Source of the DNA: Strigops habroptila
Taxonomy: Eukaryota; Chordata; Aves; Psittaciformes; Psittacidae
Assembly: GCF_004027225.2 (NCBI RefSeq)
Contig: NC_044288.2
Coordinates: 7,747,744-7,811,743 of the forward strand
Direction: 5' to 3'
Length of the DNA: 64,000 bases
Shown here: positions 33,746-46,070 of the stretch, one piece after another
How the letters are laid out: each line of letters opens with the position of its first letter
Position numbering within the stretch: position 1 is the stretch's first letter
Notes under the pieces: model-generated
The model's input: the letters and a program-made list of their open reading frames with translations, nothing else
Told to the model about the DNA's origin: nothing
Database searches by the model: none
Translations under genes and position numbers: made by a program

Positions 33746-36700
33746 TGGTCTCTGCACCAGCAGATAGTGCCCTGGTACCTAAGCCAGGCCGGAGGCTCCG
33801 CTCCACCATCCTGCCATGGCTCTGGCTCTGCTTTCTGCTACATTCATCCCTTTTTCCCTACAGCGCAATGAAGAACCACAGAACAGAGCATCACATCCTG
33901 CTTCACTGGGATTTGCCTGCTAAGGGCTGACTCTGCAGGGATGCAATTTCCACTTTTTAGGACAGAAGATAAAGGGTTCTCAAGTAGCACTAGACCTGAG
34001 CACCACCTAACGCCTTTGGAGTCTGCTCTGAGCGCTTCTCAGCTGTTCTTCATGCAGGTCTGACCACAGGAAAGCATCAGGCTTCAGTTACCTCATTAAA
34101 CACAGATGCAAATACACTGCTTGCGAGGATGCATCACCTCTTAGTGTTTCCAGGTGCTTCTGGCAGTGCTGCAGCTCAGAGCAGAGCTCACAGCTCGGCC
34201 AAAACAGCCAGCTTGGGTATAAAACCACTGCTCGGGGCCTTTGGGTGAGGGGTGAGTGTGTAGTGGGCTACTGTAAAGGTCCTTCTGCTTTACTGGGGAG
34301 GAGTTGGTTCAGCTGTGTGCTGCTGCTGTGTTTGGTTATGGTGTGGTTTGGGGGTGGCAGTTTGAGTTTGCTTTCTACCATCTCCTGCTTGCAGAGCCCT
34401 ACTCTTTGTGGAATGGGGTTTGGAGAGCAGGATCCAGGCTGCTGGTGAGCCCAGTGATGAGCAGTGTGGTGGAAAGGCACAGTAGGGATGGAGTCCTTGT
34501 GGTAGTTACTCCATGCTGGCAGACCAGATTCCATGTCTGCAGGCATCCGGGAGCCATGGCCCAGGTGAGTGTCCCTTAGGGCTCGCCTCTGGTGGTGGTG
34601 GTGGTTGTTCTCCAGGAATGGTCCATTGTCCTCATGTGGCTTCTCCCACTGTGTCTCCAGTGGTGCTTGGGCAGTGGTGCTGTGGCTGCTGCTCTGCTCT
34701 CTGCCCAGGACACATGTGTTCTCTGGTCTGAGGCTGCGCTGCTCTGCTTGGGATGAGCCGGAGGAGCTTTGCCTCCGCAGGTGGAGCTCAACCCTTGGGA
34801 ATTCCCCTCTTTGAAGAGCTTTTTCCTGGTTTTTGTTTCTTTGTGACTTCAAGACTTTTGTGCTTACTCAGGACTCTTCCCTGCCCGGGTCGGAGTCTCG
34901 GGGCTGAGGTGGGTGCTGGGTAAGCTGCTTTCGTCAGGGACCTGCGCTGCTCCTGGGGTGCTGAGCTCAGCCCACAGGAATGCAGCCCCGCTCCCACTGA
35001 GCGGCACAGCGGGACCTTCCCTGCCTGCTTTCCTGAGAGCTGGGGTCCTGCTGGCTCCCGGGGGTGTGAAGGTGCGTGTGCAGCTCCACACCCCTGTAAC
35101 GCGTGAGGCCAGGTCAGCGGAGGGGAGAATCATCCGGGATTGCACCCTGTGCCTCCTGTGGAAGGAGGTGGCTGGCACAGCAGCAGGAAGCCCTGATGGA
35201 CCCTTCATGAAGGGAGATGATGCAACACGACTTCACATCTTATTTCAAATCTAATTAGATGCTCACAGCTCCCCATGGGAGATCTTAAATGTGCTCCAAA
35301 CAAGGGAGGATGTTTGTACCTTAACAGACATCAGAGAATCCAGCCATGAGCTAAACCCACATGAAATCAGGCTTTCCTTTGCTGCATGCATAAGTCTACT
35401 AGTTTTTACCACAATACCAATGGCTTCACTTCTGCTGTGTTCCAATCCCTGATCCTATATGGGGTGAACTGACAACAAGTTTCAGCCCTCTCTGTAACAA
35501 GAAGTTTGGATGCAGGAAGAGAGATGCTTAAGAAACTCCATGGCAGGGTTTGCTCACCGGGGGCTGGTGGTGAATGATCAGCATCTCTGAATACATCAGG
35601 AGGTAAAAACCAACAGAGAAACTAAAGGACACTACTCCTCACACCACCACATTCACTGGGGTGATGCCAATATCTTCCCCACCATGAAGTCTTGCAACTA
35701 GTAAGTGATTCCTTCCCTCCTCTCTCTCTGCATCCAAGAGGAGCCTAAATGCCAGTGAGTTTTTCCTTCTATAGCTCCAAAATGAAACCTTTTCATTAGG
35801 TTATAAGCAAGCAGCTCTGCCTGTGACTCCATGCAGGATATTTTCACTCCTGCCTTTACTTGCTGGCCTCTTCAGCAAGCACAGCACCTGCTCCAACTCC
35901 TTTAAGTTAAAATTACCTTCTTGACCTGATAATCTGAACCTTTCTGCTTGCTACTCCCACACTGAAGCAAGTTTTATGCCTATGTCCTTGCTTTTAAGCT
36001 TTTACCTTGCTCCTTTGCTTCCTTCATATCCGACTTGCCCTCTCATCCTTGACCTCTAGCCCTTCTTTATGGCTTCTGATGCTGCTCAGGCCCCTTTTTT
36101 CTCTTCTCCAGCAATGACCCATAGACCTTGTTTTAAGATGCTGTGTGCTCAGAATACAGCACAGTGGGGCAGGATTGGAGCATTTGGGCATTGCTGCAGC
36201 TCTTCTCCATCCTGATCCATGCCTGCCCTGTGCTTTCACAAGGAGGAGGATTGTAGTGCTTGCTCTGAGGAAGCAGAACACAACCAAATATTTTTCAGCA
36301 AAACTTGCAGGTGGAAACATGCCTTCAAAGCCTTACAGTCCACTTCCCAATGGCTTTTCTGTCCTTCTTTGTACATACCCTGCTTTGTTGCAATACATCT
36401 AAACCAACGTTGCTCTCCTCAGGGCAAGGACTGTCTCTTTGTTGTGCAAAGCCTCCAGCAGCTTCCAAAAAGCGCTTGGTATTGCCTGATGTGGGGAGGA
36501 GGGTGAAGGGAGGCTCTGTGCTTGAAAGACAGATGCCATTACAATACAGTGGAACTGAGTCTGAAGCAAAGCACAGTGCAGTGATGCTCTAGATCATGAA
36601 ACTTGATGATTTCACTGTTGAATGCAAAATGATTATTGTATTTTTAGCAAGACTTGTGCTAGCTGTGGGAACCAAGCCCACACTGACATGCGAGCGCAGC

Positions 36701-38984
36701 GTGAATGCTGCTGTGCTGGCAGGGCTGCAGCAGGCGCAGCGAGCTCCCTGCAGCCCATCCACCCATCCTGCCACTGCCCGGCGCTCACAGGTCTGGTGCC
36801 TGCCCCCAGTGCTGGGGTGAGAGGGGTACGTCTTGGAGATGGCTCAACACTACCTGGAGTGTCCCTGCTTGGGGTGTTTAGTGCGGGAAGGTTGACCTGG
36901 GTTGTTCAGAACAACAGGAAATGCAGAAAGGCTGTTTGGAAATCTTTTCTTTGCAAGATTTATCTGTAAAGGGACATGAAGAGAAGGCCATATGTATCTG
37001 AGTGTGGGGTCCCTCTGCAGCAAGCCTGAACCACAGCCGCTGCGTGCCGACCATGGCTTCACATGGCACTGTGCGGTGAAAGGATGAGTTTCACCCCGGC
37101 TGCAGCCCCAAGGGATTTGGTGAGCAGCAAACCCAGCCGAGAGCACTGCGGAGGGTGGGATTGTTCCAAGGGGAAGATTACAGGGCCAGGGCAGATCTGC
37201 TGTAATTTGGCAGCACCTGTAAGTAACTGTAAGGACAAGAAGTTGCTTTGCTTGTCTCGCAGCTGTGGTGCTCGCGCTTCTGTTCCCCCATTGCTGCTTT
37301 GAACTTTGCTTCCTCTTTGATTGTTCTCCTAATCAAAAGAAAATGAACTTGATTAAGGTACCTGGCACAGCAGCATTTGTGTCAAATGGAGGCTGCTGTA
37401 TACCTTTGAAAAAGCAGCAACTCTGGGGTCTGATTCACGGGACTGACATGAGAAAGGGGTGGATCGAGCTTCCCGAGTGCAGCAAGAGCCCAGTTTGATT
37501 CATGCAAATCAGGGGTTTTGTGTAATGTGAGATCCGCCTGTTTGAGATAGGGTGGGAGACTGACATGGACCTTTTCATAGCGCTTTGGAAATGGAAAGGG
37601 CGTCTCCGTGGTGGAACGTTTACCCAGGCAAGTTCATGCATGTTTGCATGGAGGAACACGCATCTCCTACGTGTGCTTACGGTGAGCCCCAGGAACCTGC
37701 ATGAGTGACGTCTGTCGTGACAGAAACCGCTCTTGGCACATGAAGGCTGCTTAGTTGGTTGGAGGGTCTGTGTTGTGTATTATAAGCCTACAGACTTCTG
37801 AACTGTTGTCCTAGTATTTGGTGAACAAATTTTAATAAACACAATAGATTAATCTATTGAGAATGTTAAGCTTCAGAAGCACTGGCTGTGGATTACCAGC
37901 AGATAGATAGCCTTGGCAGGATGGAGGCAGAAAGCTTAGTTTAAGTCCCACTCAATGAAACTGCGTTTAATAATGAAAAAGTACTGATATCCTGGAAGGT
38001 GAAAGAAGAGGAATTTTAGCTCCTGTTCTGTGTGCTTGATACAAACAGGTATCAGGGGATGCAGTCACCCTGTTGATGCATTTTGTACTAAACCTACTCT
38101 CTGGTTCTTCCTATGGAAGAAAAGATGAGCCCCAAGTGCTCAGCTGGGGCTGGGCTTGGCGAGCAGACAAGGCACACTCCAGTAAGGTACCAGTCTGGGG
38201 TCACTGGTGGGGCTCTGTGACGGGCTGTCATGGGGAGGTACCTCAGGGTGCAGGTTTGTGTGAGTGTTGGGGAGTTACAGTCCGAGTTGGAGCCGAGCGC
38301 GGCGGCTGGAACCCTTGTCCCACAAAGCCACATGGTGCAGAGCAGAGCCCCTCGACCAGGGTGACCAGTGCTGGGGACCAGCCCCTTCTGCTCTGCAACC
38401 TGGCAAACCTCTGCTCTGCCCGATGGCATCGCTGCACTGAGCTCCCTGAGCACATGTGAGGGATGGCAAAGGAGCAGCGGATGGGGCTGCTGGTGGCTCT
38501 AGGTAAGGCACTGTCTGTTAAACATGAAAAGCAAACCCAGAATGGTCAAAAGGGCCTGGAAGGAAGCAAGAGTTACAAATAGGGTCTGAAAGCTAAAGAG
38601 AGAAAATCTTAATTAGATCTCCACAACCTGTAGAGGAACCCATTTGGATTAAAATGAAATGGAGCTTTGTACTCTCAGGGTTCAGTGCAAGAATGGAAGA
38701 ATTATTCACATTTGCTATTTGTGAAGCTGGATTGCTTTTTCTGTGAACTTGTCTTTTTAACTTCTCACCTTGTCAGAAAGCTGTGAAAAGCTGCTGGGAT
38801 GGTGTATTTGGGGTAGTTCTTATCACAGCACATAGCAGAACCATTTCCATGGTTTCAGAACATGGGCAGAGTTCCCTATTTAATCCAATCCTCCCCAAGT
38901 TAACTCCTTTCCTCTTGTGGCAAGCCAGACTGTCCACCCTTCACCCACCTGCCTCATCGTTCACTACCACTGATATTTTCTCTT

Positions 38985-39158
38985 TGTGAATATCTATCAA
39001 TATTTAATACAGTGGTGTCAGTGTTGCTGTAAGATGAGAGGAACTACCAGAAACCTTGAATTATGCATTGTGTGGCCAGGGGAAGCTGGGCAGAGTTTTC
39101 TTTTGGACCCACGGCTCTTGGAGTTGACCTCCAGGAGCCGCGGCAAGAAATCCCAATA
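38985..39158 (+). promoter_or_regulatory. GRXCR2: Probable GRXCR2 promoter and 5' UTR
   Basis: TATTTAATA at 39001-39009 is a TATA-like element about 150 bp upstream of the start codon in an otherwise CpG-poor stretch, which fits a tissue-restricted gene. No transcription start can be proven. An in-frame upstream ATG at 39063 would lie in this leader. Confidence 0.3.
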
Positions 39159-39494
39159 ATGGAAGAGCCTCAGAAGAAGCTCAGTCAGAGGCACGAGGGG
39201 AGGCCCCGCAAAGTGCGGTTCAAAATATCATCTGCCTACAGCGGCCGAGTGTTGAAGCAGGTCTTTGAGGACGGGCAGGAGCTGGAGCTCCCGGCCAAAG
39301 AGCACTCCCGGCGCTTTGTCCGCCACTGCTTCGAGCCGGGGGACCGCTGGGCCGCGGAGCTGCCCGAGAGCAGGCTGTACCCGCCGGCCAAGCTGAGCGC
39401 CCACCGGATCAGCATATTCAAAGAGGGGCAGACACTGGGCCTGGGCAGCGCCTCGCCTCTGCTTGACTGCCAGCCCGGAGACAGCCACTGCAAG
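39159..39494 (+). CDS. GRXCR2: GRXCR2 exon 1 (residues 1-112)
   Basis: 336 nt ending at a perfect GTAAGT donor. It begins MEEPQKKLSQRHEGRPRKVR and contains the invariant SAYSGRVLKQVFEDGQELEL. The second half is more GC-rich and diverged from human, with SAHRISIFKEGQ still aligned to human TAQRISVFREG. Confidence 0.95.
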
Positions 39495-42400
39495 GTAAGT
39501 GCTGCTGCTCCGCCGGGGCCGGCGGCAGAGAACCCACCTCATGGCACTGGGAGCAGCAGCCGCGGGCTGGAGCCTCGGTCAGATAAAGCTCGTTTACAGC
39601 CCAGGGTTTAACAGGGATTGTACATCCTTATCCCACACACGCTGTATTCTGCTCACTCTGCAAACGGCAGGAGCTGCATGCTTGGCAGCAGCCAGCCAGC
39701 AAGTGAACAGCATCTGCTGGGCTCCAGCTTCTCACAGGGTTCATTTGCATCTGTCCATTTTGCAGAATGTTATTTCCATATATATCAATACCTGTACATA
39801 GTGATTTTGATGCATCTAACCCAGGCAAATATAAGGTGGATATTACCTTAATTGGTTATATTTAAAACATTGAAGGTGCACGACTTCACCTGGCAAAAGG
39901 GTTAGTGCCAACAGTGTGTACCAGTGAGACTCTGAGCCAGGCATCTGCGTCCCCTGGCAAGTCAGAATTCCCCTTTGGCTACTTTGGAAATCCCAGCTTA
40001 GTTTCATTGGATGTTTTGTTAACATATAGTTAATGCCATTGATACAGAAGTGTCTCCTTATTCCTACTAAAAAGCCAGTACATGTGTAATATATGTTAAA
40101 TTGATTAATACACAGGGATTACGTACATTTTCTTACCCAGGTAGGAAACCCAGGTATTTGAACTACATTTGGTTGATACACTGGACATCTACTTTAACTG
40201 AAAACACCATGCCACCATGACTCTCTCCCACTGGAAGCCGGAGCACCGATGTGATCTTATCCACACATTAATTTGTTCTGCATTCCTGGGGAACGCTCAT
40301 CTCTATTCCCGGGTTTCCATAACCATAAATACCTTGAGTAATCACAGTGCCCAGTACCAGTGTTGTTTAGTATCAACATACATTTGGTATGTGGAGACAC
40401 GAAGTCTGTGTAACAACTGCGAGGCTTTAAAGCCTTCTTTAAAGGAGCAGGATTTGGGCTCGCCAGCCCCATCCCCATGGCGCAGCGGGTGCCTGGTTCC
40501 CGGGAAAGCCACTGGTCTATGCGAACCTGGCAGGGTGTTTCCTTTTGGGAATGTCTCCTTTGCATTGCTGCTTGACACAGATACTTAAACAGAGCGAAAT
40601 AGGAAGAGCGTGTAAAGCAATAGGCTGCGGGAACTGCCACCCGATCCCCAGTGCAGAGGGGAGAGGGGCCAGGTAGCGAAGTGCTGCATTCAGAGAAGTG
40701 CTTGCCTGTACCACTCTTTGCTTTCAAATCACTAGAATACAAACCCAAGTGAGCCCAGAGATGGTTGTTTAGACTGGCTCCTTGGTGTTAGGAACACAAT
40801 TCAGCAATAATGAGGGGTTTTAGCATCTGACCCTTTTGCCAGCATTAATAAATTACACAGAAAAGCTTTCTTTTAAATCTGAAAAACCCCATCAGAGGCT
40901 GCAGAATAGTTCAGCTTCATGGGGAATTTCTACTTCTGGTGAAACCCATGAAAGCCCCCTCCGACTCCCTCACCCTCCAACTACTCAACCTTCAAAGCAA
41001 CGTAGGTCAGTCCCCAGTGCAGGGGTTGCTTTTCCATAGGTGCCAGCACCACTGCTCTTAGAATTGTGCCTTCATTTTCTCTTGCATACGGGCTGGAACG
41101 AGAACTTACATCCCAGAGAGCCTTCCCCACCCAGAATGGGATGTTAAAGTGAGGTTCCTAAGACCTGACTTGAAGTCCTGGTCTGATCCCCAGCCTGTCT
41201 GTGCCCCGTCCTGCTCCCTGCTCTGGTGGTGGGAAGGGGGCTCGCGCCACAGCACCCGCTGAGGCCATGACCGGCTGGAGGGGGCGTTCTGGAAGCCGGG
41301 GGACCACCAGTGGTTGTAGAGTGTATTTGTACAGGTGAGACACTGATAAGATCCTTCTCCAGGCTTCCCCAGTTCTAGACTTTGGCAAGATCATCATCTA
41401 CACAAATAACCTGAAAATCATCCGTGCACCGATGGACCAGAAAGAGCTCATGAGAAGAATCATCCAGACTGAGGGAATAAATGACTGGGCCTTCATATAC
41501 AGGGAAAAGAAAGAAAGATTTGGTGGTGGACATAGAAAAGATGTGGAAAAAAAGGTTGCCTGCAACCAGTATGTGCAGGTAAGAGATTGGAAAGTGTTAT
41601 TTTTCTCCTAAGGCTGTTGGGTTTTTCAGTTGAGTATTCCCAGCCAAGCCCCATCTATTTCTGCATCTGGCACTTAACTAAATTTGAATGAAAAGCATGG
41701 CTTTGTTCCTCTTTCCACTCGGGAGGTAACTGACCAATGCCGCGCTGCAGTGTGTGCTCTGGGGGCTGCCGTCCTGTTTCCAGATGCTCAAGTCTCCCAT
41801 TCGATTCTTCCTCTGGAGGCCGCTGATGTTTATGTAGCTTGGCTTAGGTCCATCCTTTGTCACTGTCTCCCACTGGAATAAGAGCAGGCCAGGGCTTCTC
41901 CAGCCTGCCCAGGCTAAACACAGCTGCTCTGTGGCTGAGACTGCCAGAGGCTAACATTTTAATATCAGCTGAAATAAGATTGTGCCTTCCAATTGTTTCT
42001 CATGGGTTAGTCTTTGTTGGTCAGAATCCCAATTAGTCCAACCATAATTTGATCCCACAAAACATCGTGTTGTCATGCAGGGCAAACATGAAACATTCCA
42101 GTTTCACAGATCTGAGACCGATCTGATGCAGGTCACCCTGATCCTCCCGCAGCCCTGAGCCTTGCCTGTGGCTTCATGCACCCAGACCCTGCAACAGCCC
42201 TGAGAAACCGAGGAGCAATGTTGGCCTTTGCCAGCTTTGAAAGAAACTTCATGTTCAGAAAGAGGGCTTTAACATAAGAGGCAAGATTCAATTACTGGCA
42301 GGACCTATCTGAGCCATCAAAAAATCACCTCTGGCATTTGAGAGGATACATTTGGAGAAGGACCTCCATAAGGTAACTGATTGCCTTCTTCCAGTCACCC

Positions 42401-43518
42401 TCACTAAGGAGTATGCTTTGGAGGACAACAACTCCTGTAAGACATTGTTCCAGAGAAACTTATTAACCTTGGAAGAACTTCTGTTCCCCTTGATGTTTGG
42501 GAACAAAGTAAAACTTGAAGGTCCTAAAACTATGATTTTTTTAAAGAATAATTTTGGACTTTCTATACATTAGTATTATGAACATTCATTTAAAGATGAC
42601 CAAACCACAGCAAGGTTATTCTTCTGAAAAGTCAATGAATTTGGATGATCAAATTCATAAGCAGGCACCAATATGAAGCATATCAGTCACCAACTCCCCA
42701 CATCTTAGTTAAGCCCTTGCTCCATAGTGCCATGTAAAGTAGAATGGCTGTGCAGGAATGATGCAGGACTCTGACCCTGTCATCAACAGAGTGAACCTAC
42801 GCCGTGTTGCGCTCTTCCTGATGCAGACTTTCCATATTTCTGGGCTCTGTGGAAGCACTGAGTTTTAAGCTGGAATTTGAAAGAGGTGGTCTGGCACCTT
42901 GGAGGCAGCTGCAGGCATGAGGGACGGCTTGAAAGAAGCTGGGTCTGTCAGTGGTCAGGGATGTGGGGGGAGAGTGCGAGGAGAAATGCTCAGAAAATGA
43001 AGCTCCAAACTGAGGATGCAGAGCCTGGAGGAGGGATGTGTTAAATGACAGGAAGCCAGGTGCTGTGCAGAGCCTGGCAGGAGGAGAAAGATGAGTTTGA
43101 ACGTATTGTGTTGTAAGCCCTGTCATGTTAACTTCTCACTTTCTAGAAGTACCCACAAATTGTCCCCTTTTACTTGAAGATCCTGCTGTCGAGAACTGAG
43201 TATTATTGGCAGACTGGCATGTCAGGAGCAACAACTACTTACAAGACCAGAAGACAGCACTTCTCTCTTTCAAGTGTGTTACTGACTTTGGTGTCTGATA
43301 TCCAGTAACAGATCTTTTCTGCGGCCTGTCTCTTTCAGGAAGGAGATGCTGAACGCGGCTGCTCCCAGTGTAAAGGATCAGGCTCTGCCCCTTGCTCACT
43401 GTGCCATGGAAGCAAGTTTTCAATGCTGGCAAACAGGTTCAGAGAGTCCTACCGGGCCCTGCGCTGCCCGGCTTGCAACGAAAGCGGTCTGCAGCCCTGC
43501 CAGGTCTGTGCTGCCTGA
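39159..43518 (+). CDS. GRXCR2: GRXCR2, glutaredoxin-like cysteine-rich hair-bundle protein (3 exons, complete)
   Basis: Exons 39159-39494, 41363-41578 and 43339-43518 join in phase 0 into 243 codons plus stop; the human protein is about 248 residues. In mammals it sits at the base of inner-ear stereocilia, works with taperin, and its loss causes deafness (DFNB101). Seen here: an N-terminal conserved block KPRKVRFKISS-like, a central glutaredoxin-related segment around VLDFGKIIIYTNNLKIIRAP, and a C-terminal Cys-rich part with four CxxC motifs. It lacks the redox CPYC of true glutaredoxins. The start was chosen because it matches the human N-terminus and has A at -3 and G at +4; an in-frame ATG 96 bases upstream is possible but weak. 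It is divergent from SH3RF2, as in human 5q32. Confidence 0.95.
39495..41362. other. GRXCR2 intron 1
   Basis: About 1.9 kb, AT-rich around 39.8-40.2 kb. No repeat or nested gene recognised. Confidence 0.65.
41363..41578 (+). CDS. GRXCR2: GRXCR2 exon 2 (residues 113-184, glutaredoxin-like segment)
   Basis: 216 nt, phase 0 at both ends; acceptor CTTCTCCAG, donor GTAAGA. A second AG eight bases into the exon would break the frame. It encodes LDFGKIIIYTNNLKIIRAPM, near-identical to human. The following part, which is acidic in human, is basic and aromatic here (DWAFIYREKKERF, then HRKDVEKK), a clear lineage difference. Confidence 0.95.
41579..43338. other. GRXCR2 intron 2
   Basis: About 1.8 kb. 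The open frames at 42352-42573 (plus) and 42797-43126 (minus) have no family features. No repeat recognised. Confidence 0.65.
43339..43518 (+). CDS. GRXCR2: GRXCR2 exon 3 (residues 185-243, four CxxC motifs)
   Basis: 180 nt including the TGA at 43516-43518; acceptor CTCTTTCAG. It encodes CSQC, CSLC, CPAC and CQVC in the order and spacing of the human zinc-finger-like tail, with KFSMLANRFRESYRALRCPA almost invariant. The protein ends two Ala after the last Cys, in place of the human Asn-Gln. Confidence 0.95.
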   Translation, partial: EGDAERGCSQCKGSGSAPCSLCHGSKFSMLANRFRESYRALRCPACNESGLQPCQVCAA

Positions 43519-45230
43519 CCAGCACCGCCGCTGCGACCTGCTGTGGAGACTGAACTGTTCCACCTCCGGGCAGCCTCGCTCTATCACAGGGGTTTAGAAG
43601 GTGGGAAAGGCACATTATACACATCCCGCTGTGAATGTGAATCCTGCACCTCTGCTGCTGTCTGTCCCTCCTGTCTGCTCCTGCCTGCCCTCTGAATCAG
43701 CCCAGACCCCAGGGGCTGCAGGGTGGATGTACACCAGGTCAGGTTCCGACCCACCAGTAGCATCACTGAACGCAGCAGGAGTAGGTGCAGCTTGGGCATG
43801 GTATTTGTCAGGGTGTGAAGTGTGTCTGTAGCACAGCAGCACGGTGCCTCCCCTGGGTTTAACTTGCTGAATGATTTAGAATTACACTGGCTTTTGTAGT
43901 TAACTCTGTCCCTGCCCTGCAGTGTCACAAGCATTTCCTGAAGATTTTCTTGCTTACATCTGCCTTAGTGGGCACAGCAATTCCTTTGGGGTCTGATTTG
44001 TGGGAAGGAATTGAAAACCCTTCCCAAACCTGGAGCTATAAAAACGTACAATACTTTATTAGCACAAAATGGAGTTATTAAGTTTTAACCTACTTATGAG
44101 GAAGTGCTGAACTAGAATTCCCCTGCACGATGCTCAGCACTTTTCAGGATCAGGCTGATGGAGAACAGCACTTCTGTTGCTTAATATTAATCCCATGTTG
44201 TAATCTGCAGAAGGTAAACTCTAATTAGGTGAGATGAAGCAATGATGTGGGGTACTCTGCAGGCTGCCACTGGTGGCACAGAGCACAGGGGCTTCATGAG
44301 GCTGAAGCGAACAGGGGAAACAGTATTTTTTTCCCCAAAGCATTGACTTATTACGTTATATATTCACGAGTAATGTTAATGCAGCCTTAACTTGCATATT
44401 ACCTCTGAGAATGATGAGTTAAGAGGCTGCTGACATGTAGTTCATGCTGAGGTTGCAAGCCTAGACAGGGAAATTTATGGCCAAGTTTCTGTTTTCCTAT
44501 GGCAGGTTATAAGAGTTCTCTGCAATACTTCAATTATTAGGAATTATGCTGGTTTAGCTCCTGGACTTCCATGTGCCTCCTCCTGAAGCTGTTCAGCAAG
44601 TACCGAGGGCTTAATTTTCAGAAAAAGTGCATAAATCTACAACAGATACTTGATTGGCTTCATTTATCACCTCAGGATCTGCAATATGAACAAATGTGGT
44701 CATTGGGGTATTCACTGAGGGCAGAGGAGACCTCACAAGTCAGAAATTGTTGTCAAGTGGATCTCCTCCCTCCAATTTGACCTGTTTGATCTCTGTTGGG
44801 CCTGTCTAAGAGCTTGCTGGCTAGGGTAAGAGAAAAGCAACCAGGCGAAATTGCTGCCTGGTAGTTTTAATGTTTACAATAAACCAGATGCAAATATGCA
44901 TTTATAAAATCAATATTTATTGTTCTTCGGTAATCACGATGTTTCTCAACCACTGTGACGACTCCTAGCTGTGTCAGCTATTCCCATTCATCCCGACACG
45001 CCACCGGGGCGATGCTCGCAGCCGAGCTTTCCCTTACCCATCCCAGATCCCGCAATGCACCGGGGACCGGAGGGCTTGTCCGCTCACAGCGCCGGGGCCG
45101 GGCTGCAGCGGCACGGTCAGAGCGGTGCTCCCACCACGTCCAACACACTCATTTTAATACATGACTCCATTTACCCAATAAACGCTCTTATTTCACAGGA
45201 AAAGGAGGTTTGAGCTTTCCTACAGCATCG
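43519..45230. other. GRXCR2 3' UTR and following intergenic DNA
   Basis: It follows the GRXCR2 stop codon. A polyadenylation signal lies at 44878-44883. From about 45.0 kb the sequence becomes CpG-rich toward the first CpG island. Nothing coding was recognised. Confidence 0.5.
44878..44883 (+). terminator. GRXCR2: Possible GRXCR2 polyadenylation signal
   Basis: AATAAA about 1.36 kb after the stop codon, the first canonical signal noticed downstream. Use by GRXCR2 is inference. Confidence 0.3.
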
Positions 45231-45289
45231 GGGTGAGGCCGATGTTGAGGCAATGGGTGGAAGCGCCGGTGGGTTTAGTCCTGCTGCAG

Positions 45290-46070
45290 CCAGCGGTGCG
45301 CACCGCGGGGCGAGGAACAGCCCCCTTCCTCGCTGTGAGCGGGGCCGCGCAGGGCGGGCACCCCCGGCCGCGGACGCTGCGCGGGGCCCGCCCCCTGCCC
45401 GGCGCAGCTCCCCGCGGCCGCGCACAAGATGGTGGCGGCGGAGCGGGCGGCGGGGCCGGGCACCGCGGGTGCCGGTACCGGCTCGAGGAGCGGTGCGCGG
45501 CTGCCTCCGCAGGAGCCCGGGGCCGCCTCCCGCCGGGCGGGAGCGCCTCACGGCAGCGGGGCGGCCGCGGCGGGGCCCCGGCTCCGCGTTACCCGCTGGC
45601 TCTGCCCCGGCTCCGGTCCTGCAGCGCAGGGAAGGGAAAGCGGCGCGGGCCGCGGGCGCTGCCGTGCCCTCCTGCGGGTCCCGCTATGGGGCCGTGCGGG
45701 TGCCGGCGCTTTCTGCAGCTCAGAGCTCGGGCTCCGCTGTTTGTCAGAGCTTTTTCTTAATGCTTAGGTAAAACCAGGCGTTCTGTGCCCGCGGTGCTGC
45801 TGTCTGTGCCCGGCTCTGCTAGCGCTGCCCGGGGTGCCCGCGCGGGCTCCGGCAGCCTCAATCGCGGTTCTTCTTGGCCAGAGGCAGCCGAAGTGCCGCC
45901 TGCAGCGTGGTGTGGTCCAAACATGGAGAGAGACCTGGGTGCAGGCAACGAACCTTCAAACCCTGGCGATGCGCCGGTCTGCGAGCTGCCCGGGACGCGG
46001 CCGCCCGGGACGGCAGCACCTGCCCCGCCAGGGCTCTGCCGGGCGGCTAGGATCTGTTTGAAAGGACGAT
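45290..46070. promoter_or_regulatory. CpG island, candidate PRELID2 promoter
   Basis: Dense CpG over about 800 bp. At 45424-45435 the sequence ACAAGATGGTGGCGGCGG resembles the YY1 element (AAGATGGCGGC) often found just downstream of housekeeping-gene starts. The open frame beginning at that ATG (45429) is Ala/Gly/Arg-rich with no recognised family, so it is probably leader rather than protein. A donor-like TTAG/GTAAAA at 45768 could close a non-coding first exon. The position before PRELID2 on the same strand fits a promoter. Confidence 0.5.

Larger units (their letters stand above)
30299..39158. other. Intergenic region between SH3RF2 and GRXCR2
   Basis: About 8.9 kb. It holds a CR1 fragment near 33 kb, a pyrimidine-rich tract at 30300-30340, trinucleotide runs at 33712-33745 and 34590-34606, and no recognised gene. 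The two flanking genes are divergent, so regulatory elements for both would be expected here. Confidence 0.6.

Noticed and set aside
45429-45767. 112-codon frame starting at the YY1-like ATG in the first CpG island
   Set aside because: Composition-driven Ala/Gly/Arg protein without family features; more likely untranslated leader.
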